A DNA stretch of 64,000 nucleotides from Flammeovirgaceae bacterium (GTDB lineage Bacteria > Bacteroidota > Bacteroidia > Cytophagales > Cyclobacteriaceae), in contig JADJRT010000006.1 in assembly GCA_016712035.1 (NCBI GenBank), positions 183,070-247,069 on the forward strand. Direction: 5' to 3'. The notes under the pieces were generated by a model. That model saw only the letters and a program-made list of their open reading frames with translations. It was not told the origin of the DNA and did no database searches. Below are positions 8,850 to 17,889 of the stretch, piece by piece. Numbering within the stretch: position 1 is the stretch's first letter; each line of letters starts with the position of its first letter. A program made the translations under genes and the position numbers.

Positions 8850-10472
8850 CTAAACGATTACCTCATTATTAACCAGGATTGCATCGAGGTCTTCCCCAGG
8901 CTTAGTAATTATTTTCTCAGCCGCAGCATCCCACTCAATCCTCCGTCCTAATTTGTAAGACAAGCCAGCCATGTGAGCGGATATGGCTTCCTGAAATCCT
9001 TCGGTAATACTACAACTAGGGGTACCTCCATTGCGAATACAACTTAGCCATTCGCGCATGTGCAGAAAGGTTGAATCAACGCGTTTACCATCCCGATATG
9101 TCCATAGTAGTCCTTTGTTAGCAAAATACTTAGCAGTTGCTGAAGTTACCGCATCTGTTGCATTCGCCATCGGGTTGTATTGATAGATGGGCACATTAGG
9201 ATCAATTCGCTTTTCTTTGATCATATCTGCAAAACGGGTACTTCTGGCATCAGCATAGATAGTAATCATATTACCCAATTCCATCGTTGCATCATGCCCC
9301 ATTAAATACGTACCCCTATCAAATTGATTACCTAAAGTAGCACTATAGATAAAGGTCATACCTTTCTCCTTACCTGCGTCCTGACTGCCTCCGGTACTAA
9401 AATCAGGATACTCCATATTTACTTGCATTACATCGGGCACATTGCGGCCGTCTCTGTGTGTATAAATTCCACCCGAGGCCATCACCGATGTTGGGATACC
9501 CATCTTCAACAAGCAATTGATTCGATCGTAATCATGTGTTAACAAATCACCGGAAAGTCCCGAACCATAAGCCCACCATTTCCTCCAGCGGAAGAAGTGC
9601 TCTTTGTTGAAAGGAACCTTTGGTGCACTTCCTAAAAACATATCCCAGTCAATTGTTTCGGGAGATGCCTTTTCATGAATATCATATTGCCACGCACCAT
9701 TATCGTCATTGCGATTGGTGTTTGTTGTGATCAATGAGATATGGCCCAGTGTTTTTTTATTAATAATATCCATGGCCGTTAAAAAACTTTGGGTTTGACG
9801 GTGCTGGTGGCCTACCTGAAATACAATTTTTTCATGTGACCGCACGGCATCGCGCAAAGCATACGTTTCAGAAATATTATGCGTCATGGGTTTTTCAACG
9901 TACACATGCACACCGGCATTAATTGCATCGATCGCCATGGGTGCGTGCCAATGATCGGGTGTAGCTATAATTACGGCATCCACCTGTCCGCTGGCAACTA
10001 ATTCTTTATGTGTTGCATAGCGGGCAACTTTATTCTCAGGCGTTGAAAAAGAATTAATTACACGGTCTGCATTTACATCAAACACATCGCATACTGCCGT
10101 AATTTTCAGATTGAGATTTTCCTGATCCAGAAATTCTTTCAATCGGGTATCATTCGGATTTTTCTCTGCGGATTCCTTCATGCTGGCAAGCCATTCTTTA
10201 GTAGCAAAGCCAAGGGCCCGGCATAGCTGTTCGCCACGAATGCCAAAACCAATAATTCCCAATCGAACGGGCGCACCTGACATCGGTCCGGAAGCTGGTG
10301 GTGCTGCTGCTTTAATGTTTAACGTTTCTAACAAAAATTCCTTTTCCTGCATGGCCGAACCTGTCAACTTTGCTCCGGCAAACCAAACAGTGCCCAGCAC
10401 AGGTATGCCGGCTAAACTCTTAAGCATATCACGCCTGCTCCAGCGGTTGAAAATACTATCTTCGTTTTTCAT
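8850..10472 (-). CDS. Gfo/Idh/MocA-family oxidoreductase with Tat-type signal
   Basis: NAD(P)-dependent sugar or cyclitol oxidoreductase of the Gfo/Idh/MocA family, probably exported by the Tat system: residues 11-20 are WSRRDMLKSL followed by a hydrophobic stretch. The Rossmann motif LGIIGFGIRG follows, then the family signature VYVEKPMTHN. At 540 residues it is longer than cytoplasmic members, as usual for the secreted Bacteroidota form. It lies 26 bases downstream of DoxX on the same strand and is followed by a hairpin. The substrate cannot be read from the sequence. Confidence 0.9.
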   Translation of the reverse strand: MKNEDSIFNRWSRRDMLKSLAGIPVLGTVWFAGAKLTGSAMQEKEFLLETLNIKAAAPPASGPMSGAPVRLGIIGFGIRGEQLCRALGFATKEWLASMKESAEKNPNDTRLKEFLDQENLNLKITAVCDVFDVNADRVINSFSTPENKVARYATHKELVASGQVDAVIIATPDHWHAPMAIDAINAGVHVYVEKPMTHNISETYALRDAVRSHEKIVFQVGHQHRQTQSFLTAMDIINKKTLGHISLITTNTNRNDDNGAWQYDIHEKASPETIDWDMFLGSAPKVPFNKEHFFRWRKWWAYGSGLSGDLLTHDYDRINCLLKMGIPTSVMASGGIYTHRDGRNVPDVMQVNMEYPDFSTGGSQDAGKEKGMTFIYSATLGNQFDRGTYLMGHDATMELGNMITIYADARSTRFADMIKEKRIDPNVPIYQYNPMANATDAVTSATAKYFANKGLLWTYRDGKRVDSTFLHMREWLSCIRNGGTPSCSITEGFQEAISAHMAGLSYKLGRRIEWDAAAEKIITKPGEDLDAILVNNEVIV

Positions 10473-10498
10473 GATTAATTTCTTTAGCTGTGAGATAT

Positions 10499-10984
10499 TT
10501 AACCAGTAACAGATTCTGCTTTCTTCCTATTAAAAAACCGTTCGATACCAAATGAAGTGTAAACGGGAAATTGGTAAAGAACCAGCAGTGCTGCCAATTC
10601 AATTAAATTCTTATTCACAATCCAATAGCTTCCTTCAGCAGGTCCTTGCTCCAAACCGGGAAATGGTGGATGAGCCAGATAGTACATGGCAAGCAATAGG
10701 ATACCACCAACACTTGCCCACTTAATTTTAAATCCTACCAATAAACCAACACCCACAGCAATAAGGCCAACAATATTCAAAGTGTCCACAACACCAATCA
10801 TTGAATCCCCGGAGATCCAAACAAAAAAGGGCTTAAAGAAAGATGCGCTTAAAAGGTACCCCTTAGAGGTCCATGCAGGATTATACAACTTCAAAACACC
10901 TTCATATAAAAAGTGCCACCCGATCAGGATGCGAAGTAAAATGAGGCTGTTATTTTGCCCCGAAGAAAACTCGTTGGATTTCAT
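10499..10984 (-). CDS. DoxX family membrane protein
   Basis: Small integral membrane protein of the DoxX family; members are linked to redox balance or respiration, exact role unknown. Start at 10984 is chosen over 11044 because the residues from MKSNEFSSGQNNSLILLRIL match the family N-terminus and the longer form would run over the operator at 11039. Conserved features are LRILIGWHFLYEG, a helix with LNIVGLIAVGVGLLVG and a final LIELAALLVLYQF. It precedes the Gfo/Idh gene by 26 bases, so the two likely form one transcript. Confidence 0.85.
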   Translation of the reverse strand: MKSNEFSSGQNNSLILLRILIGWHFLYEGVLKLYNPAWTSKGYLLSASFFKPFFVWISGDSMIGVVDTLNIVGLIAVGVGLLVGFKIKWASVGGILLLAMYYLAHPPFPGLEQGPAEGSYWIVNKNLIELAALLVLYQFPVYTSFGIERFFNRKKAESVTG

Positions 10985-11038
10985 AATTAGTTCGGTTTTT
11001 AATTGTACGATATTAGCCACCTCTACTTTGCAAAAAAA

Positions 11039-11050
11039 TGACAATTGTCA
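11039..11050 (-). promoter_or_regulatory. Perfect palindrome TGACAATTGTCA upstream of doxX-like gene
   Basis: A 12-bp perfect palindrome, followed toward the DoxX gene by TTTTTTTGC, 54 nt before the ATG at 10984. Third and best copy of TGAC-N4-GTCA. It is also 117 nt upstream of the divergent ABC-F gene. Confidence 0.55.
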
Positions 11051-11139
11051 CCCAATTAGGTAATCTGGATCATAAGGAATAAGTGATTAATCATTTTCGA
11101 TTGCCCTTTTTAGAACGACTTCGTTCAATGGCTTTTACT

Positions 11140-11147
11140 TACCTTTG
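11140..11147 (+). promoter_or_regulatory. Bacteroidota-type -7 box TACCTTTG before the ABC-F gene
   Basis: Matches the Bacteroidota sigma-ABfr consensus TAnnTTTG exactly, 20 bases before the ATG. No clear TTTG is at the -33 distance; TTCG lies 16 bases upstream. Moderate support only. Confidence 0.4.
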
Positions 11148-11167
11148 CGGCTTATTTCACTTTTAAT

Positions 11168-12790
11168 ATGATTGCAGCGAATAATCTTACTCTCCAATTT
11201 GGCAAAAGGGTGCTTTTTGATGAGGTAAACCTGAAATTTATAGGAGGTAATTGCTACGGTGTAATTGGCGCAAACGGTGCCGGCAAATCTACCTTTTTGA
11301 AAATCCTCTCTGGTGATATTGATCCGACCCGGGGTCAAGTAAATATAGATCCAGGTAAAAGGATGGCTGTGCTCCGTCAAAATCACTATGAGTTTGATGA
11401 GGTGGCTGTATTGGATACAGTAATGATGGGCTTTACGCGACTCTGGGATCTAATGAAAGAGAAGGATGCAATCTATGAAAAGCCTGATTTTTCAGAGGCT
11501 GATGGGATCAAAGCATCCGAGCTTGAAGCAGAATTCGCTGAGCTTAATGGATGGAATGCACAATCTGATGCAGCTGCTTTATTGAGCGGATTGGGAATTG
11601 TTGAGGAAGACCATTACAAGTTGGTGAAAGAATTGAGCGGTGCTCATAAAGTAAGAGTACTATTGGCACAAGCTATATATGGTAATCCCGATATTTTGAT
11701 TCTTGATGAACCAACCAACGATCTGGATTTGCATACCATTGGATGGCTCGAAGATTTTCTTTTAGAATTTAAAAATACAGTGATTGTGGTTTCTCACGAT
11801 CGTCACTTTTTGGATACGGTATGCACGCATATTGTTGATATTGACTTCAAAGCGATTCGCCTGTATACGGGTAACTATTCTTTTTGGTATCAATCAAGTC
11901 AATTAGCCCTATCACAAAGAGCTTCGGCCAACAAAAAAGCAGAAGAAAAAAAGAAGGAGTTGCAGGAATTTATCGCCCGCTTTAGTGCGAATGCTTCTAA
12001 ATCTAAACAGGCAACCAGTCGCAGAAAATTGTTAGAGAAAATCAACTTAGATGATATTCAACCTTCTAACCGAAAGTATCCCGCCATTATATTTCAGCAG
12101 AAGCGCAATGCGGGTGATCAGATTCTTCATGTAGAAGAATTAACTCATTCATTAAATGGGAATGTTCTTTTCAAGAAACTTGATTTCTTTGTAAACAAAG
12201 GCGACAAGATTGCCTTCCTGAGCAAAGACAGTTTAGCCATTACTTCCTTATTCCAAATCTTGATCGGAGAATTAAAGGCTGAGTCGGGTGGATTTAAATT
12301 TGGACAGACCATTACCCCTGCTTATTTACCAGTGAACAATGAGGAGTATTTTAAAACCGATGACAATCTGGTGGATTGGCTAAGACAATATTCCGATGAA
12401 GAAAACAGAGATGAAGTTTACATCCGAGGATTTTTGGGTAAGATGTTATTCTCAGGTGAAGAAGTGTTTAAGAAGTGTAGTGTTTTATCAGGTGGTGAAA
12501 AAGTACGGTGTATGATTTCGCGGATGATGCTGGCAAGTGCAAACCTGCTCATCATAGACGAACCAACCAACCATCTTGATCTTGAATCAATCACTGCGTT
12601 TAACAACGCGTTAAAAGATTTCCCAGGCACGGTTCTATTTACATCTCACGATCATGAATTTACTGAGACGGTCGCTAATCGGATTATTGAAATAACCCCG
12701 AACGGGTATATTGATAAGCTTATGACGTACGATGAATACATTTCCAGCGAGCCCATTGAAGCTCAAAAGGAATTGCTCTATTCTGTATAA
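11168..12790 (+). CDS. ABC-F family ATPase (YbiT-like) with degenerate second Walker A
   Basis: Soluble tandem-ATPase protein of the ABC-F family, which act on ribosomes. NBD1 has Walker A GANGAGKST, the signature LSGAHKVR and Walker B ILILDEPTNDLD. NBD2 has a proper LSGGEKVR signature and LLIIDEPTNHLD, but at the Walker A position reads FLSKDSLAITS with no GxxGxGK. Between them is a lysine-rich linker (about residues 255-305). At 540 residues it has typical length and lacks a membrane domain. It ends in a perfect hairpin shared with the convergent TPR gene. Confidence 0.92.
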   Translation: MIAANNLTLQFGKRVLFDEVNLKFIGGNCYGVIGANGAGKSTFLKILSGDIDPTRGQVNIDPGKRMAVLRQNHYEFDEVAVLDTVMMGFTRLWDLMKEKDAIYEKPDFSEADGIKASELEAEFAELNGWNAQSDAAALLSGLGIVEEDHYKLVKELSGAHKVRVLLAQAIYGNPDILILDEPTNDLDLHTIGWLEDFLLEFKNTVIVVSHDRHFLDTVCTHIVDIDFKAIRLYTGNYSFWYQSSQLALSQRASANKKAEEKKKELQEFIARFSANASKSKQATSRRKLLEKINLDDIQPSNRKYPAIIFQQKRNAGDQILHVEELTHSLNGNVLFKKLDFFVNKGDKIAFLSKDSLAITSLFQILIGELKAESGGFKFGQTITPAYLPVNNEEYFKTDDNLVDWLRQYSDEENRDEVYIRGFLGKMLFSGEEVFKKCSVLSGGEKVRCMISRMMLASANLLIIDEPTNHLDLESITAFNNALKDFPGTVLFTSHDHEFTETVANRIIEITPNGYIDKLMTYDEYISSEPIEAQKELLYSV

Positions 12791-12801
12791 GGGTAACTTT
12801 T

Positions 12802-12851
12802 TTCTTTAATAAAAAAGCCTCAGATACTTCCGAGGCTTTTTTATTAAAGAA
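12802..12851. terminator. Bidirectional terminator, perfect 20-bp arms
   Basis: Left arm 12802-12821 and right arm 12832-12851 are exact reverse complements around a 10-base loop. The stem core GCCTC/GAGGC is flanked by A6 and T6, so it can terminate transcription in both directions, between the ABC-F gene (plus) and the TPR gene (minus). Confidence 0.85.
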
Positions 12852-12859
12852 GAGAATTG

Positions 12860-14083
12860 TTAATCTAACAACCCGAGTGTTTTCATCCGCTTTTCACTTC
12901 GGGTTACCTGAGCTGTCATTTCCAGATCTGAGTAGATGATGTACAAAACATCAATTACCTTAACGTCATCCGGACTCAGCTTTTCACACTTTTCCCAATA
13001 AGGAAGGGTTACTCTTAGCTTATCTTGATAATCTTTATCCAACTTCACTTTCTTATTGAAATCTTCTTTTGAATTACCGAGTTGATTCATTTCAGCCTTT
13101 ACTGTTTTGGCATCCTGATAGATCAATTCTGCCAGGGCTAACTGAGGTTCAAAGTACGTTGGGTCAATTTTAATTGCCTCTTGAAACCATTTTTTTGCAC
13201 TTTCGGAGTCCTTTAATTCATTATTGATAACTCCTAAAAAGTAACGCGATTCTTTATCTTGCGGATCGGCAGCAGCCTGCTTCTCCATGAGTTCCTTAGC
13301 CTGGGGTAACTTGTTCATCTTAACATACATGTCTAAGAGGAACTTCGGATACTCTGAGTTGTTTGGATACTTCGCTACCAATTCTTGCGAAAGCGCTAAG
13401 GCAGCATCATTATCCTTCTTCTGATCGCGATAGATACTAAATAACATGATGTAGGCATCCTGAGAAGCACCACCCTTTTCCTGATACTGCCGGATGTACT
13501 TAATTGCCTTATCATATTCGCCAGCTGATGGAGCAAAGAAGATACCTGTATTCATCAGCACGGCCGTATCATTAGGAATAAAGTATAAAGTGCGCTCCGT
13601 AAATTCAAAAGCTTTTTTGTAGTCCTTATCATCTTGATAGGCGGTAACTGCATTTGTAAAATAGCTTTGAGCCATGAACGCACTAACCTGTTCATTCATC
13701 AGAGGAAAACCCATAGCATCCTTTAAAAAAGCAGGTGTTTCACCTTTATCTATTTCTTTTGCTTTATCGAATGATTCTTTTGCAGTTGGGAAACCATCGG
13801 GTACTAAGGCTTTGGCACTTTCTACTTTAGTTGTATCAAATGCAGCGTAAATTACACCACGCAAGTACCAGGCTGTTGCCGCATTCTTTGAAGGTCCACC
13901 TTTTTTATCCACCATATAGCCTTGGTTGGAGGTGGTGGCATCAATAATAGCTTTGGCTTCATCATATTTACCAGCACGCAAAGCCTTTTCAGCATTCGAT
14001 GTGCTTGGTTTGATTTCCTTCTGCGCCAGAGACGTAAAAGAAACACAGCCAATGAGTAAAATAAAAATTACAATCTTTTTCAT
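12860..14083 (-). CDS. Secreted tetratricopeptide-repeat protein
   Basis: A 407-residue TPR protein with an N-terminal signal peptide ending near SLAQ. TPR-like helices begin with AEKALRAGKYDEAKAII and continue through AFEFTERTLYFIPNDTAVLM, YDKAIKYIRQYQEKG and SESAKKWFQEAIKIDPTYFE. Such proteins are periplasmic scaffolds; no enzymatic motif is visible. It starts 39 bases after the gyrA stop on the same strand, so it may be cotranscribed with gyrA, a common Bacteroidota arrangement as far as I recall. Confidence 0.85.
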   Translation of the reverse strand: MKKIVIFILLIGCVSFTSLAQKEIKPSTSNAEKALRAGKYDEAKAIIDATTSNQGYMVDKKGGPSKNAATAWYLRGVIYAAFDTTKVESAKALVPDGFPTAKESFDKAKEIDKGETPAFLKDAMGFPLMNEQVSAFMAQSYFTNAVTAYQDDKDYKKAFEFTERTLYFIPNDTAVLMNTGIFFAPSAGEYDKAIKYIRQYQEKGGASQDAYIMLFSIYRDQKKDNDAALALSQELVAKYPNNSEYPKFLLDMYVKMNKLPQAKELMEKQAAADPQDKESRYFLGVINNELKDSESAKKWFQEAIKIDPTYFEPQLALAELIYQDAKTVKAEMNQLGNSKEDFNKKVKLDKDYQDKLRVTLPYWEKCEKLSPDDVKVIDVLYIIYSDLEMTAQVTRSEKRMKTLGLLD

Positions 14084-14122
14084 GATCAGGTTAAAATTAA
14101 ATTATTAGGTCTAGGTTTAAGT

Positions 14123-16633
14123 CTATTCAGTTATTGGTTCAATAGTTCTTTCAATATCTGCATCCGTATCTTCTATCTTCTGAATTTTTTCTACCGATGA
14201 TATTTCATCTTCATCATTCAATTTAATTAATCGAACACCTTGTGTCGCCCTGCCCATTACGCGTAATTCCGCGACACTTATGCGAATACTAATCCCTGAT
14301 TTATTAATAATCATAAGATCGTCATCATCTATAACGCTCTTGATTGCAACAAGCTTGCCAGTTTTTTCTGTTACGTTAATTGTCTTTACTCCTTTTCCTC
14401 CTCGCTTCGTTACCCGGTAGTCTTCAATTAAAGAACGCTTACCATACCCCTTTTCTGAAACAACAAGCAAATTCGTGTTCTCCCGGCTAACGCAAACCAT
14501 CCCGATCACCCTGTCATCTTCCGAATCAAGTGTAACACCCCGCACTCCAGAAGCGGTTCGCCCCATAGGGCGGACGTCACTCTCATTAAAACGTACCGCT
14601 TTGCCTTTGCTTTTTGCAATGATAATATCATTCTGGCCATTCGTCAAGGCTGCATTAAGTAAACGGTCGCCATCGTTGATGGTGATAGCCGTAATTCCAT
14701 TGGCACGCGGTCTGGAATATGCTTCCAGAGAAGTCTTTTTGATGGTTCCCCGTTCGGTACATAAAATAACAAACGTGTTAGCCAGATCGGATTCGTCTGT
14801 TAAGCTTTTCACGTTGAGTACAGCCTTTACCCGATCACCCGATTCGATATTCAACAGATTTTGAATTGCCCGTCCTTTAGAAGTCTTGTTCCCTTCGGGA
14901 ATTTCATAGGCCTTCTTCCAATACACTTTTCCATATTCGGTAAAAATTAGCAGGTAGTTATGAGCCTGAGCAATGAACAGATGCTCTGTAAAGTCATCTT
15001 CTTTACTGCCGGCAGCCTTCGATCCAATACCCCCTCGCCCCTGCGTTCTATACTCTGAAAGTGAAGTCCGTTTAATGTATCCTTGATTGGAAATTGTGAT
15101 AACCATCTCTTCATTGGCAATCATATCTTCCAAGGTAATATCGTCATCACTATGAACTACTGCCGTTCTGCGGGCATCCCCATACCGCTCTTTTATTTCG
15201 GCAAGCTCGGCCTTAATAATATCCATACGGATGGACTCATTTCCCAGGATTTCATTTAGTCTGGCTATTAAAGCTTTTACTTCGTCATACTCGTTCTGAA
15301 TCTTCTCGCGTTCAAGGCCTGTCAAACGTTGCAAGCGCATTTCCAAAATGGCTTTGGCTTGTATTTCGGAAAGATTGAATTGCGACATTAAGCCCTGCCT
15401 GGCAATCTCCGGATCCCGTGAGTTGCGGATCAAGGTAATCACTTCATCCAAATGATCGAGGGCAATCAAATATCCTTCTAAAATGTGAGCCCGCTTTTCA
15501 GCCTCATTCAGTTCAAATTTAGTACGTCTTACCACCACCTCATGACGGTGATCTACGAAGTGAACAATTAAATCCTTGAGGTTGAGGGTCTGAGGTCTGC
15601 CTTTAACAAGGGCAACATTATTAACCCCAAAAGAAGATTGGAGTTGCGTGTATTTGTAAAGGTTGTTTAAGACAATATTGGGAATAGCATCTCTCTTTAA
15701 ATCATAGACCACCCGATACCCATCGCGATCTGATTCATCGCGCATATCGCTAATACCCTCAATTCTCTTTTCGTTAATCAGCGCGGCTGTCTTTTCAATC
15801 ATAACCGCCTTATTAACCATATAAGGAACTTCGGTAACAACAATTTGATCCTTGCCTGTGGAAGTTGTGACTATCTCCGCCTTACCGCGAACGACAATTC
15901 TTCCACGGCCAGTAAGAAACGCCTCCTGCACCCCTTGATACCCATAAATAATACCCCCCGTTGGAAAGTCTGGAGCGGTAATGTATTGCATTAAGTCAAC
16001 TATGCTAATATCCTTATTATCAATATAAGCGGATATTCCATTTATAACTTCTGTTAGGTTGTGCGGAGCCATATTGGTAGCCATGCCCACGGCAATTCCT
16101 GATGAACCATTGATAAGCAGGTTAGGTACCTTACCCGGCAATACAGTCGGCTCCGTTAAAGAGTCATCAAAGTTGGATTGAAAGTCTACCGTCTCCTTGT
16201 TGATGTCGGCTAGCAATTCTTCAGCGATTCTGCGCAACCGAGCTTCGGTATAACGCATAGCCGCAGGCGAGTCGCCATCAATGGATCCGAAATTTCCCTG
16301 GCCATCCACCAAGGTGTAGCGAAGCGACCAATCCTGTGCCATGCGCACCATGGTATCGTATACCGATGAATCCTTATGTGGATGATACTTACCCAGTACC
16401 TCTCCTACAATTCTGGCTGATTTCTTATGAGGCTTATTATAGTTTACCCCCAACTCCAACATACCATAAAGAACTCTGCGATGAACGGGTTTTAAGCCAT
16501 CGCGAACATCAGGAAGTGCCCGGGAAACAATAACCGACATCGAATAATCGATGTATGCACCCCGCATTTCATCTTCAATATTGATTGGAATTATGTTCTG
16601 CCTTGCCGGGGGATTATTGCTTTCGTCAGCCAC
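14123..16633 (-). CDS. gyrA: DNA gyrase subunit A, intact, Lys at the usual QRDR Gly
   Basis: Type II topoisomerase subunit that with GyrB introduces negative supercoils. The 836-residue protein is full length: the N-terminal EDEMRGAYIDYSMSVIVSRA, the active-site Tyr at about 128 in AAMRYTE, and a C-terminal domain of repeated beta-pinwheel blades, including the GyrA-box-like RTQGRGGIGSKA. In the quinolone region the protein reads YHPHKDSSVYD where the usual is YHPHGDS, so residue 87 is Lys at the E. coli Gly81 position; the E. coli Ser83 and Asp87 positions are unchanged. The frame is continuous over 2.5 kb, unlike many neighbours. Confidence 0.98.
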   Translation of the reverse strand: MADESNNPPARQNIIPINIEDEMRGAYIDYSMSVIVSRALPDVRDGLKPVHRRVLYGMLELGVNYNKPHKKSARIVGEVLGKYHPHKDSSVYDTMVRMAQDWSLRYTLVDGQGNFGSIDGDSPAAMRYTEARLRRIAEELLADINKETVDFQSNFDDSLTEPTVLPGKVPNLLINGSSGIAVGMATNMAPHNLTEVINGISAYIDNKDISIVDLMQYITAPDFPTGGIIYGYQGVQEAFLTGRGRIVVRGKAEIVTTSTGKDQIVVTEVPYMVNKAVMIEKTAALINEKRIEGISDMRDESDRDGYRVVYDLKRDAIPNIVLNNLYKYTQLQSSFGVNNVALVKGRPQTLNLKDLIVHFVDHRHEVVVRRTKFELNEAEKRAHILEGYLIALDHLDEVITLIRNSRDPEIARQGLMSQFNLSEIQAKAILEMRLQRLTGLEREKIQNEYDEVKALIARLNEILGNESIRMDIIKAELAEIKERYGDARRTAVVHSDDDITLEDMIANEEMVITISNQGYIKRTSLSEYRTQGRGGIGSKAAGSKEDDFTEHLFIAQAHNYLLIFTEYGKVYWKKAYEIPEGNKTSKGRAIQNLLNIESGDRVKAVLNVKSLTDESDLANTFVILCTERGTIKKTSLEAYSRPRANGITAITINDGDRLLNAALTNGQNDIIIAKSKGKAVRFNESDVRPMGRTASGVRGVTLDSEDDRVIGMVCVSRENTNLLVVSEKGYGKRSLIEDYRVTKRGGKGVKTINVTEKTGKLVAIKSVIDDDDLMIINKSGISIRISVAELRVMGRATQGVRLIKLNDEDEISSVEKIQKIEDTDADIERTIEPITE

Positions 16634-16792
16634 GTTTTACCTTAGGTTAATTTGAGTTCTCTAAGCCCTTTTACAGGCACTAAAAATAAGGTCGCAAGGT
16701 AAAGAAAATAAGCCAATTGTAATTGCGAAAGAAGCCATAAAAAGGGATGATTTTGGATAAAATCACAGTCGATTTCGGAACTTCAAAACCAA

Positions 16793-17797
16793 CTAGTAAG
16801 GATTAAGTTTGCGCTTATTTTTACCCTTGTATTTTATTAGCGTTGGGTAGTTTTCGCCATATCCTGGGTTCTGCTTTTTGAAGAATGGATGCCTCCTGCT
16901 CCGGTACTCCCTATTGCCATGGGCATGGTTGATCTGAATGCGGCAATCTTTCAGGTAGCAGCGAGGTAGTTCAGGCAGCGAATAGGTTAATCCGAACTGA
17001 AGATAGGCAGCATTCATTTTATGAACAATGGGAGCACTGCCCGGGATGCTTAGCGTATATCTCTTGAAGTCATACGAGGGTCTGGCAAATGCGCGAAGAT
17101 TTTCTGATAGCTCATAATCTACCGTAACGCCTAAATTATAATACAGACCCTTTTTAATGATAAGATTAGAGTCAAAATTTTTGCCGGGTTTAAAGTTTCC
17201 GATCTGAAGATCGCCTGTAAATAAAAAATTATCGATGCGATAGAAAGAAACTCCTGCGGTACCATAAAATTTGCGCATCCAACCATACGAATCGGAAGGT
17301 TTGAATTCCTCGATTTTATCGTGAAAATATGTTGGTTTAAATTGACCCAAAAACATAGGCTCATAAGAATATCCACCACCCAGGCGAAAGCGTTTTAGAA
17401 ATTCATATTGAAGGGTAAGATTCAACGGAATATTAAATCCTTTCCCTTTGAAGCCAAGTTTAGCCGTATCCCCACTGACTAAAAAACTATCCGGTTGTAC
17501 CGATAAGGTATCGGTTATTACTTTATTTATCCAATTAGAATACCGTGGATCTGTTGCAGTTCCTACAGGAAAGATCCGAGGGGCATTTCCATTTCTTTGG
17601 AACACACCAAAGCTGTCGAGCTTATGGTTCATATATGTACGACCAACCCCAGTACTAAGGCTCAGCTTAAAATTCCGAAGCACTTTACGCGTTGCATTCT
17701 TTTTTCGCTCCGCATAAATAGTTTCTAAAGGAAACGTTGGTTTTTTATCATCCTGACCAAATGCCATAAGGGGAAACAGCAATGCTCCCGCAGTCAA
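16793..17797 (-). CDS. Outer-membrane beta-barrel protein, Bacteroidota-specific
   Basis: A roughly 334-residue protein that I read as an outer-membrane beta-barrel: signal peptide ending near MAFGQ, alternating short aromatic/polar strands (FKLSLSTGVGRTYM, LNLTLQYEFLKRFRLGGGYSY, YLQFGLTYSLPEL) and a basic conserved tail (NHAHGNREYRSR, then NYPTLIKYKGKNKRKLNPY). The start is unsettled: there is no ATG in frame. TTG at 17795-17797 is the nearest common alternative, while the signal peptide would be better from CTG at 17827. A base error at the 5' end is possible. Function unknown. Confidence 0.7.
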   Translation of the reverse strand: MTAGALLFPLMAFGQDDKKPTFPLETIYAERKKNATRKVLRNFKLSLSTGVGRTYMNHKLDSFGVFQRNGNAPRIFPVGTATDPRYSNWINKVITDTLSVQPDSFLVSGDTAKLGFKGKGFNIPLNLTLQYEFLKRFRLGGGYSYEPMFLGQFKPTYFHDKIEEFKPSDSYGWMRKFYGTAGVSFYRIDNFLFTGDLQIGNFKPGKNFDSNLIIKKGLYYNLGVTVDYELSENLRAFARPSYDFKRYTLSIPGSAPIVHKMNAAYLQFGLTYSLPELPRCYLKDCRIQINHAHGNREYRSRRHPFFKKQNPGYGENYPTLIKYKGKNKRKLNPY

Positions 17798-17889
17798 TAA
17801 CGCAAGTATGGATAGTCTGGATTCCAGGTCAGATTCGATTAAACCCTAAAGATAACAGGCAGAACCGGATGGTAAAATTAGCCACCCTA

